NCBI GenBank assembly: GCA_910588795.1
Contig: CAJURI010000001.1
Coordinates: forward strand, 1 to 64,000
DNA: 64,000 nucleotides
Reading direction: 5' to 3'
Source of the DNA: an uncultured Duncaniella sp.
GTDB lineage: Bacteria; Bacteroidota; Bacteroidia; Bacteroidales; Muribaculaceae
Each line of letters begins with the position of its first letter. Positions within the stretch are counted from its first letter, which is position 1. Shown here piece after piece: positions 26,612 to 34,020 of this stretch. Below the pieces are notes generated by a model. The model searched no databases and had not been told where the DNA came from. It saw nothing but the letters and a program-made list of their open reading frames with translations. Both the position numbers and the translations under genes were made by a program.

Positions 26612-27808
26612 ATGCAAAGACTACTCTACCACATACTACCGCTGCTCCTGACGCTGATATCCGTCAGCGCGTGCAGCAGCGACGACACCCCCGACGCGCC
26701 GCCCCCCGCAGAAGCAGGGGTGAGCCGCACGGTGCTCGTCTATATGATAGCCAACAACAACCTCGGCTCACACTACAACAGCGACAACAGCGACATCTCC
26801 GAGATGCTTACGGGCGTCAAGGGAGGAAGGCTCAACGGAGGAAGACTGCTTGTGTACCACAACCGCCCCAACCGCAACGGCGGCACATCCAATCCCCCGC
26901 AGCTCCTCGACATCACGGAAAAGGGGATGAAAGAACTTAAGACCTACACCGATGCCGACGGAATATGCTCGGTGTCGCCCGAACGTTTCCGCCAGGTCAT
27001 AGCCGACATGAAGAGCATCGCCCCGGCTGACGAGTATGCCCTCGTGCTGTGGGGCCACGGAAACGGATGGATCATAAATCCGAGTGACATAAAGGCAAGG
27101 TCGTTCGGCCCAGACGGCTCCACATGGATCTCGTTGCCGGCTATGGCCCGCGCGCTCGAAGGGGAGCGTTTCGCGTTCATATACTTCGACTGCTGCCTCA
27201 TGGGCAATATCGAGCCGCTGTATGAGATGCGCCGCCTCACTGACATCATAGTGGCCTCCCCCACCCAGCTCGGCATAGACGGGATGCCTTACGACATGAA
27301 TGTGCCCCTGTTCTTCGCGGAGGAGCCCGACCTTGTGCAGGCCGCCAAAAACACATTCGACTCCTACCGCTCGTTCCAGAACCAGATGTGCGTGGTCGAC
27401 ACCCGCCACCTCGACGATCTGGCCGCCGCCTCCCGCGACATATTCAGGACCCTCGCCGCCTACCCTGCCGCTGCCGATGTGGACCGCCTGCAGAAACTCG
27501 GACAGTACAAGGTGATGTACCAGAGCTACACCATAGCCCACGACATGGACCAGTACATGGAGATGCTGTGCACAGCGGCCGGCCGCACCGACCTGCTCGA
27601 AGAATGGCGTCAGATACTCGACAGCACCGTGATATACAAGGCCTCGACCGAGACATCCATCGACTATCCCGGCATCCCCATCACCCGCTACTGCGGACTG
27701 GGCTCGTATGTGATACGCGAAGCCGGCGACATAACATTCCGCGAGTACGACACACTCGCCTGGTGGAAGGATGTGGTGTCGGCAGCTCCGGCTTACTCCG
27801 CAAAGTGA
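26612..27808 (+). CDS. Clostripain-like (C11) cysteine peptidase lipoprotein
   Basis: The 398-residue lipoprotein (LISVSAC, Cys at 21) belongs to the clostripain C11 family. The catalytic His lies in LWGHGNGW (His 149) and the catalytic Cys in YFDCCLMG (Cys 195, after a second Cys at 194). Family members cleave after Arg or Lys; the specificity pocket here cannot be judged. It is exported and lipid-anchored, so it probably acts at the cell surface or in the periplasm. The start at 26612 was chosen because it begins the signal peptide; upstream in-frame codons lie in the promoter. The MscS gene follows 44 bases later. Confidence 0.88.
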   Translation: MQRLLYHILPLLLTLISVSACSSDDTPDAPPPAEAGVSRTVLVYMIANNNLGSHYNSDNSDISEMLTGVKGGRLNGGRLLVYHNRPNRNGGTSNPPQLLDITEKGMKELKTYTDADGICSVSPERFRQVIADMKSIAPADEYALVLWGHGNGWIINPSDIKARSFGPDGSTWISLPAMARALEGERFAFIYFDCCLMGNIEPLYEMRRLTDIIVASPTQLGIDGMPYDMNVPLFFAEEPDLVQAAKNTFDSYRSFQNQMCVVDTRHLDDLAAASRDIFRTLAAYPAAADVDRLQKLGQYKVMYQSYTIAHDMDQYMEMLCTAAGRTDLLEEWRQILDSTVIYKASTETSIDYPGIPITRYCGLGSYVIREAGDITFREYDTLAWWKDVVSAAPAYSAK

Positions 27809-27852
27809 ACTGAACACCCTTGCACCCCAGTCTACACAACCATTTACTATAT

Positions 27853-28776
27853 ATGACAGACACACTACCCATCGATAGCATCGCTGCCCCTGTGCCCGCG
27901 CAGGAGCTCGCGCAGCTCAAGAACATGTCGCTTGACCAGGTGATAAGCTCCCTGGCCACCGACCTGTCACGCTTCGCCTTGTCGCTTGCGGCAGCCGTCC
28001 TGGTATTCTACGCCGGACGCTTCATCATCACCCATCTCTACAGCCTCACCGAGCGCATACTGACCAAAAGACAGGTGGACGCCTCGCTGGTGACATTTGT
28101 CCTGAGTTTCGTCAGGATAGTGCTCTATTTCATTCTGATAGTCACTGTCATCGGGATTCTGGGCTTAGAGACGAGCTCGTTTCTCGCGCTGTTTGCCTCG
28201 GCAGGAGTGGCCGTGGGCATGGCACTGAGCGGCACTCTCCAGAACTTTGCGGGGGGAGTGCTCATACTCGCCCTCAAGCCCTACCGCGTGGGCGACTTCA
28301 TAGAGGCACAGGGGTTTGCCGGGACAGTGAAAAAGATAGAGATATTCAACACCGTCATCACCACCCCCGACAACAAGACCATAATCATCCCCAACGGCGG
28401 CCTGTCGACCGGAGCGATCAACAACTCCACCACCCAGGCCTACCGCCGCATAGAGTGGCGCATAGGGATCTCATACGGCGACAGTGTGGACCGCGCACGC
28501 GAGGCGATACTCTCTATGCTCCACGCCGACGGCCGCGTGGTCACCAGTCCGGATGCCCACGAAGGGTTCCCGGCACCGGTGGTGTACCTGGCGTCGCTCG
28601 ACGATTCGGCAGTCACACTCACCGTGAGGGCATGGGTAAAAAGCGGAGACTATTGGGACGTGTTCTTCCACTTCAACGAGCAGTTCTACAACCGGCTTCC
28701 GGAGCTCGCGGGAATATCGTTCCCCTTCCCGCAGATGGATGTCCACATCAATCCCGGCACCGGCGTCAAGAGCTGA
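27853..28776 (+). CDS. Small-conductance mechanosensitive channel (MscS family)
   Basis: The 307-residue inner-membrane channel opens on membrane tension to release solutes. It has three membrane helices at about 40-65, 78-105 and 108-135. The third, pore-lining helix has the Gly/Ala-rich pattern LFASAGVAVGMALSGTLQNFAGG (about 114-136), followed by the beta domain (ILALKPYRVGDFIEAQGFAGTVKKIE, about 138-163) and the IIIPNG motif (about 179-184). The ATG at 27853 is preferred to one eleven codons upstream. The length is typical of the short MscS class. Confidence 0.93.
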   Translation: MTDTLPIDSIAAPVPAQELAQLKNMSLDQVISSLATDLSRFALSLAAAVLVFYAGRFIITHLYSLTERILTKRQVDASLVTFVLSFVRIVLYFILIVTVIGILGLETSSFLALFASAGVAVGMALSGTLQNFAGGVLILALKPYRVGDFIEAQGFAGTVKKIEIFNTVITTPDNKTIIIPNGGLSTGAINNSTTQAYRRIEWRIGISYGDSVDRAREAILSMLHADGRVVTSPDAHEGFPAPVVYLASLDDSAVTLTVRAWVKSGDYWDVFFHFNEQFYNRLPELAGISFPFPQMDVHINPGTGVKS

Positions 28777-28818
28777 ATCATTAACATTATTTATAAATTT
28801 AATCTGAGGAATTCTGCT

Positions 28819-28826
28819 TAACTTTG
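28819..28826 (+). promoter_or_regulatory. -7 box with a long structured recJ leader
   Basis: TAACTTTG at 28819-28826 matches the -7 consensus; the -33 side is weak. The leader to the recJ start at 28987 would be about 155 nt. It contains CCCCTCA (28884-28890) pairing with TGAGGGG about 25 bases later and the palindrome GCCATATATGGC, then a pyrimidine-rich run. Confidence 0.55.
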
Positions 28827-28986
28827 CAGAAGAGGGTGAGTAGGCTCCATACGCCTCATCCGCCCTTGTGACATAACCTCTCCCCTCAACCCTTCTTTCA
28901 GGACTCTGACTGAGGGGATTAGCCATATATGGCGATTTAAACTCCTCCCTCCCCCCTTTCTTTGCAAAAGAAAAAAAACGACATAA

Positions 28987-30708
28987 ATGACAAGTAAATG
29001 GAATTACTGTCCCCTTACATCCACGGAGCAAGAAGCAGAGTCCCGACTGGCGCAACGCTATGCGGGCACGCCGCCTGTTAGCGAGCTGCTGGCCGAACGG
29101 GGCATATCCACAGTGCAGGAGGCGGAACGTTTCTTCCACCCCTCGCTCAAGGATCTGCACGACCCGTTCCTTATGCCCGGAATGGACCGGGCGGTCAACA
29201 GGCTCAACCGCGCCATGGGGGGAAAGGAGAAAATCATGGTCTACGGAGACTACGACGTGGACGGCACCACTGCGGTCGCCCTTGTGTACAAGTATCTCCG
29301 CAATTATTACTCCAACATCGAGTACTACATACCCACCCGCACGGAGGACGGATACGGGATATCGCGAGCCACCATCGACATGGCGGCCGAGGGGGGCGTG
29401 ACACTCTTCATCATCCTTGACTGCGGCATCAAGGCCACCGACGAGATAGCCTATGCCAAGACTCTGGGGATCGACTTCATAATCTGCGACCATCATGTCG
29501 CCGACGAGGTGCTGCCACCCGCCGCCGCGATACTCAACCCCAAGCTCGAGGGATCGACCTACCCGTGCCCCCATCTGTCGGGCTGCGGCGTCGGCTACAA
29601 GCTCATGCAGGCTTTCGCCATATCCAATTCCCTCCCAATGGGTGACCTCGAGGGAATGCTCGACCTTGTGGCGGTGTCGATAGCCGCCGACATAGTGCCG
29701 ATGGTGGGCGAGAACCGCATACTCACCTACTACGGGCTCAAACGCCTCAACAGCAATCCTAACATAGGGCTTCGCGCCATAATACGCATATGCGGGCTCA
29801 CCGGCAAGGAAATCACCATAAGCGACGTGATATTCAAGATCGGTCCGCGCATCAATGCTTCGGGACGCATGCAGAGCGGCAAGGAGGCTGTGGACCTGCT
29901 CGTGAGCCGTGACTCGGCCGACGCTCTTGCCCGCGCCAAGGACATCGACGGCTACAACCAGGACCGCAAGGAGCTGGACAAGCAGATCACCGAGGAGGCC
30001 AACAGCATACTCGAGGAGCGCGACGTGAGCCATTCGCGCAAAAAGTCGATAGTGATCTACAACAAGAACTGGCACAAGGGGATAATAGGGATCGTGGCCT
30101 CACGCCTCACCGAACTTTACTACAAGCCTACAGTGGTGCTGACCCATGCCAACGGACTTGCGACGGGCTCAAGCCGCTCGGTGCAGGGGTTTGACGTGTA
30201 CAGCGCAGTGGAATCGACCCGCGACCTGCTTGAGAATTTCGGCGGCCACACCTATGCGGTGGGGCTTTCGCTCAAGGAGGAGAACATCCCGGAGTTCACC
30301 CGCCGTTTCGAGGAGTATGTCAATGCCAATATTCGCTCTGACCAGCTCACTCCGCTGCTCGACATAGACGCTTACATCACTTTCAGCGACATCACTCCGG
30401 AGTTTCTCACGCTTTTGCGCAAGTTCAACCCGTTCGGGCCCGGCAATGCCAAGCCTACGTTCTGCACCCGCCGCGTCACTGACTTCGGGACAAGCAAGCT
30501 CGTGGGGAAACAGGGGGAGCATATCAAACTGGAGATGGTCGACGATACGTCGGGCAAGGTGTTCAACGGCATCGCGTTCAACTCGGCGGAGTATTTCGAG
30601 CATATCCACGCCGGGAGGCCGTTTGATATCTGCTACACTATAGAGGAGAACAAGAGGAAAGGCTCGCAGTCGGTGCAGTTCCTCGTGAAGGCAATATCCA
30701 TCGGTTAG
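28987..30708 (+). CDS. recJ: Single-stranded-DNA-specific exonuclease RecJ
   Basis: The 573-residue enzyme degrades single-stranded DNA 5' to 3' in RecF-pathway recombination and mismatch repair. DHH-family metal motifs are present: MVYGDYDVDGTTAVAL near 84-99, FIILDCGIKATDE near 139-151, and FIICDHHVADE near 163-173 with the DHH triplet. A DHHA1 domain follows (SGSRSVQGFDV-like segment near 397-407 and NFGGHTYAVGLSL near 418-430), then an OB-fold near 460-570. The length is typical. It is followed by the repeat-framed GxxExxY gene and then recQ, which often neighbours recJ directly in Bacteroidales. Confidence 0.95.
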   Translation: MTSKWNYCPLTSTEQEAESRLAQRYAGTPPVSELLAERGISTVQEAERFFHPSLKDLHDPFLMPGMDRAVNRLNRAMGGKEKIMVYGDYDVDGTTAVALVYKYLRNYYSNIEYYIPTRTEDGYGISRATIDMAAEGGVTLFIILDCGIKATDEIAYAKTLGIDFIICDHHVADEVLPPAAAILNPKLEGSTYPCPHLSGCGVGYKLMQAFAISNSLPMGDLEGMLDLVAVSIAADIVPMVGENRILTYYGLKRLNSNPNIGLRAIIRICGLTGKEITISDVIFKIGPRINASGRMQSGKEAVDLLVSRDSADALARAKDIDGYNQDRKELDKQITEEANSILEERDVSHSRKKSIVIYNKNWHKGIIGIVASRLTELYYKPTVVLTHANGLATGSSRSVQGFDVYSAVESTRDLLENFGGHTYAVGLSLKEENIPEFTRRFEEYVNANIRSDQLTPLLDIDAYITFSDITPEFLTLLRKFNPFGPGNAKPTFCTRRVTDFGTSKLVGKQGEHIKLEMVDDTSGKVFNGIAFNSAEYFEHIHAGRPFDICYTIEENKRKGSQSVQFLVKAISIG

Positions 30709-30717
30709 AGAATTTAG

Positions 30718-30836
30718 GGATACAAAAGTTTCAGAAGAACAAAAGAAACAGAAGGTTTTTTCATCTGAAATTTTGGTGATCCCGTGGTCAGAAGGATACA
30801 GAAGTTTCAAAAGAACAGGAGAAACAAGAGTTCTTT
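30718..30836. repeat. Two outer direct copies of the GGATACA-AAGTTTC repeat
   Basis: Copies begin at 30718 and 30794, both reading GGATACA-AAGTTTC-AAAGAAC or close variants and extending about 40 bases. A third copy (30880) forms the core of the large left inverted repeat. The copies begin 10 bases after recJ ends, so the array borders the gene directly. Confidence 0.8.
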
Positions 30837-30855
30837 TATTTTTTCATCTGCACTT

Positions 30856-30939
30856 TGGGCTCCTGTCCTGGAGATGGTGGGATACAAAAGTTTCAAAAGA
30901 ACAGAAGAAACATGAGTTCTTTATTTCCAGAAACAAGAG
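30856..30939. repeat. Left 84-bp inverted repeat framing the GxxExxY gene
   Basis: This segment is the reverse complement of 31614-31697 with 79 of 84 positions identical, by hand alignment. It contains the third copy of the GGATACAAAAGTTTC repeat. Together with the right arm it encloses 674 bases carrying one gene. The region from 30940 to 31093 is AT-rich and shows no further gene. Confidence 0.9.
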
Positions 30940-31093
30940 TTCTTTATTTTCAGAAACAGAAGGTTTTATTTTTTATGAACGGGCTTTTATTTCTTCAGGT
31001 GTTCTTTTGCTTCGTTGCTTTTCTATTGGATTTCTGTTTTTAAATGGCGATTCGATTCATCAATTATAATATTAATACTAAATCACAATTTAA

Positions 31094-31483
31094 ATGGATG
31101 TCGACAGACTGATCGGGCTGATTGTCGATTGCGCTATCACTGTGAAGAAGACTCTCGGAGAGGGTTTTCTTGAGGCGGTTTACCAGAATGCGCTCATTTA
31201 TGAATTGGAGGACAATGGTTTGAAGTGCGAAAAAGAAAAGCCTGTCACGATATTCTATAAAGGTCGTCCGGCAGGTTTTTACCGCACGGACATAATCGTC
31301 GAAGGGAAAGTCATTCTTGAAATAAAGGTTGCGGAAGATATCTGTAAGGCTCACGAATACCAATTAGTGAACTACCTCAGAGGAACTGGCATACCCGACG
31401 GTCTCATCATTAATTTCGGAACTTTCCCCATGGGATTCAAACGCAAATTCCTGACCACCAAGCGTTCCATCAACACGGAATAA
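31094..31483 (+). CDS. GxxExxY family protein (PD-(D/E)XK nuclease-like)
   Basis: The 129-residue protein has the family-naming motif GEGFLEAVYQNAL (about 22-34, G-x-x-E-x-x-Y) and a nuclease-like centre YRTDIIVEGKVILEIKV (about 63-79), where Asp 66 and E-x-K fit the PD-(D/E)XK pattern. No biological function is established for the family as far as I know. Base composition is clearly AT-richer than recJ and recQ on either side. It sits alone between 84-bp inverted repeats, which suggests it arrived as a cassette. Confidence 0.82.
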   Translation: MDVDRLIGLIVDCAITVKKTLGEGFLEAVYQNALIYELEDNGLKCEKEKPVTIFYKGRPAGFYRTDIIVEGKVILEIKVAEDICKAHEYQLVNYLRGTGIPDGLIINFGTFPMGFKRKFLTTKRSINTE

Positions 31484-31613
31484 AACAGGGAAAAAGAATA
31501 ACGTAATGGGAGCAAAATAAAACAGAAAAAGAATAAAGCAGAGAGAGCGAAATAAAGAAAAAAGGAACACCTTCAAACAAAGGAGATAAAGCACTCCTAT
31601 TCCTGAAGATAGA

Positions 31614-31697
31614 CTCCTGTTCCTGGAAATAAAGAACTCTTGTTTCTTCTGTTCTTCTGAAACTTTTGTATCCCACCATCTTCAGGACAGGAGCCCA
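31614..31697. repeat. Right 84-bp inverted repeat framing the GxxExxY gene
   Basis: This is the partner of 30856-30939, inverted, with five mismatches. Between the GxxExxY stop (31483) and this arm lie 130 purine-rich bases (runs of AATAAA and AGAAAA) with no gene. An outer inverted copy of the core repeat follows at 31728-31764. Confidence 0.9.
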
Positions 31698-31727
31698 ACG
31701 ATCCAGAAGAAAAAAATATAAAAACTT

Positions 31728-31764
31728 CTGTTTCTTTTGTTCTTCTGAAACTTCTGTATCCCTC
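31728..31764. repeat. Outer inverted copy of the GGATACA repeat
   Basis: On the minus strand this reads GGATACAGAAGTTTC-GAAGAAC-AAAGAAACAG, matching the outermost left copy at 30718 better than the inner ones. Left and right flanks therefore form nested inverted repeats around the GxxExxY gene, ending 30 bases before the recQ start. Confidence 0.8.
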
Positions 31765-31794
31765 CACTCACAGGAACATCTGTATCTCTTTCTC

Positions 31795-33711
31795 ATGAAG
31801 CACTCGATACTCAGGAAATACTGGGGTTATGACACATTCCGGCCGATGCAGGAGGAGATAATCGACTCCGTCCTTGCCGGTCACGACACACTGGGACTTC
31901 TGCCGACAGGCGGAGGAAAAAGCCTCACGTTCCAGGTGCCGGCCATGATTCTCCCCGGCGTCACCATCGTAGTGACCCCACTGATATCGCTCATGAAGGA
32001 CCAGGTGGACAATCTTGCCGACCGTGGCATACGCGCAGTGCTCTTCCATTCGGGGCTTACGGCACGAGAGAAGGACCTGGGCATGACCCGCTGCCGGCTG
32101 GGGAAAGCCAAGATAGCCTATGTGTCGCCCGAACGCCTGCGCAACGAGCGGTTTCTCGCCGAGCTGCGCACGCTCACCGTGTCGCTGCTCGTGGTCGACG
32201 AAGCCCACTGCATATCGCAATGGGGCTACGACTTCCGACCCTCCTATCTGCGCATATCCGATCTGCGGCGCATAGTGGGCGAAGAAGTGCCGGTGCTCGC
32301 GCTCACAGCCTCGGCCACCCCCGAGGTCACCGCCGACATAATGAAGCATCTCGGATTCCGCGAGCCCAGAGTGTTCTCCAAGAGCTTCACACGCGAAAAC
32401 CTCAGCTACATAGTGCGTTATGCCGACGTCAAGGAGCCCATGCTGCTGCGCATCCTCTCTGCCACATCGGGATGCTCCATAGTCTACGTGCGCTCACGCC
32501 GCCGCACGCGCGAGCTCGCCGCCCTGCTCAACGGTGCCGGGATACCCTCGGAAGCCTACCATGCCGGGCTCGCCCCCGAGGAGAAGGAGGAGCGGCAGGA
32601 CCGCTGGAAGCGCGACGAAGTGCGTGTGATGGTGGCCACCAACGCCTTCGGCATGGGAATAGACAAACCGAATGTGAGGCTCGTGGTGCACTATGACCTG
32701 CCGTCATCACTCGAAGAGTACTATCAGGAAGCCGGGCGCGGAGGGCGCGACGGCAAGGAATCGCTTGCCGTGGTGATAGCCGGCAAGCGCGACAAGGCAT
32801 TGCTCACCAGGCGCGTCAACGAAAGCTTCCCGCCCAAGGATTTCATAGCCAGAGTGTACGAACTTGCCGGAAATTTCCTCGATGTGGCCGTAGGGGAAGG
32901 TTACGGGATGGTCTATGAGTTCAATTTCACGCTGTTCTGCTCCACATTCGACCTGCCGCCGGTGCCTACGCAGAGCGCGCTCCACCTGCTCACGCGCTCA
33001 GGGTATGTGGAATACATCGAGGAGACCACATCGCGCTCTCGCCTCATGGTGATCATGCGCCGCGAAGAACTTTACGATCTGAACCTCGACCCTGACACGG
33101 AGGAAGTGCTTCAGACCCTTCTGCGCGCCTACACCGGACTGTTTGCCGACTACGTTTACATAAGCGAGCTCATGATAGCCGAGCGTCTGCGCCTGTCGTC
33201 GGAACAGGTGTACCGGTCATTGCTCACCCTGTCGCGGCTCCATGCGGTACACTACGTGCCGCGCGCCACCACACCCTACCTCGTGTACACCACCTCGCGC
33301 GAAGAGCCGCGCCACCTCATAATACCCATAGAGGTCTACGAACGCCAGCGCGCCCGCATGGAGGCGCGGACAGAGGCCATGAAGGAATTCGTGTTCAACA
33401 CCACATCGTGCCGGGCCGGCACCCTGCTCAGATATTTCGGCGAGACACCGTCAAAGCCCTGCGGGAAGTGCGACGTGTGCCGCGCCGCCCGCCGCACCGT
33501 CCGGCTCCGGGAGGAGGCGTCGGCAGCATCCACACAGCTTGAGGAGAGCATACTGTATCAGGCATCGCGTCCGGCGGGTGCTTCGGTCACCGATATCATA
33601 GCCAATCTCACACCTCACTACACTTCCGATGAAGTCATCGCCGCGGTGCGCTCGCTCATCGACCGTTCACGCCTGAACCTTGAAGGCACACGCGTGAAGA
33701 CCATTTCTTAG
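31795..33711 (+). CDS. recQ: ATP-dependent DNA helicase RecQ
   Basis: The 638-residue helicase unwinds DNA 3' to 5' in recombination and fork repair. Visible are the RecQ motif 0 region (YWGYDTFRPMQEEII, about 9-23), Walker A LPTGGGKS (about 36-43), DEAHCISQWGYDFRPSY (about 134-150) with the aromatic-rich loop, motif VI QEAGRGGRDG near 309-318, and the zinc-binding region CRAGTLLRYFGE then CGKCDVC near 540-565. A winged-helix region follows. I see no clear HRDC domain. The ATG at 31795 was chosen by alignment to the family N-terminus; upstream in-frame codons lie in the repeat. Its promoter may lie in the repeats. Confidence 0.94.
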   Translation: MKHSILRKYWGYDTFRPMQEEIIDSVLAGHDTLGLLPTGGGKSLTFQVPAMILPGVTIVVTPLISLMKDQVDNLADRGIRAVLFHSGLTAREKDLGMTRCRLGKAKIAYVSPERLRNERFLAELRTLTVSLLVVDEAHCISQWGYDFRPSYLRISDLRRIVGEEVPVLALTASATPEVTADIMKHLGFREPRVFSKSFTRENLSYIVRYADVKEPMLLRILSATSGCSIVYVRSRRRTRELAALLNGAGIPSEAYHAGLAPEEKEERQDRWKRDEVRVMVATNAFGMGIDKPNVRLVVHYDLPSSLEEYYQEAGRGGRDGKESLAVVIAGKRDKALLTRRVNESFPPKDFIARVYELAGNFLDVAVGEGYGMVYEFNFTLFCSTFDLPPVPTQSALHLLTRSGYVEYIEETTSRSRLMVIMRREELYDLNLDPDTEEVLQTLLRAYTGLFADYVYISELMIAERLRLSSEQVYRSLLTLSRLHAVHYVPRATTPYLVYTTSREEPRHLIIPIEVYERQRARMEARTEAMKEFVFNTTSCRAGTLLRYFGETPSKPCGKCDVCRAARRTVRLREEASAASTQLEESILYQASRPAGASVTDIIANLTPHYTSDEVIAAVRSLIDRSRLNLEGTRVKTIS

Positions 33712-33724
33712 AGATTACCACGCA

Positions 33725-33773
33725 ACAACACACATCAACACACATCAACACACATCAACACATATCAACACAC
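33725..33773 (+). repeat. Short tandem repeat upstream of the SusC operon
   Basis: A 10-bp unit (CACATCAACA) is repeated about four times, the last copy varying. It lies in the 309-base spacer between recQ and susC, about 90 bases upstream of the susC promoter. The rest of the spacer is AT-rich with the promoter described next. Repeat-number change could alter spacing, but that is speculation. Confidence 0.7.
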
Positions 33774-33861
33774 AACCTACACGCAATCTACAGCCTTAAA
33801 TCGCTGATGAATTATATTGAGGGATCGGATTTAGTTAATTATGCTTAATATGCGTTAAAAA

Positions 33862-33893
33862 GTTGGGGGGGGGTAAATTTTTGTTTACATTTG
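33862..33893 (+). promoter_or_regulatory. Promoter of the SusC/SusD operon
   Basis: GTTG (33862-33865) and TACATTTG (33886-33893) are 20 bp apart, with a run of nine G at the upstream side of the spacer. The leader to the susC start at 34021 would be about 120 nt. No sigma/anti-sigma or hybrid two-component gene is adjacent. Confidence 0.65.
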
Positions 33894-34020
33894 CAAAAAG
33901 TCACTACCATCATGTGGCAAGGACGGTGTTTTTTCCTCTTTGATCTAACGTTGTAAGGGATTTTTTGCACAGACATTACACATTTATTTACCAATCATTT
34001 ACCAATCCCCAATTTCTTTT

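Noticed and set aside
28471..30075. 534-codon minus-strand open frame across mscS and recJ
   Set aside because: It overlaps two well-supported genes on the other strand and shows no family resemblance.
30718..31764. CRISPR array from repeated GGATACA units
   Set aside because: The copies are few, irregularly spaced and partly inverted; the pattern is inverted repeats around a gene.
33725..33773. Replication origin iterons
   Set aside because: The 10-bp units are simple CA-rich repeats without DnaA boxes or a replication gene nearby; recF alone is not enough.
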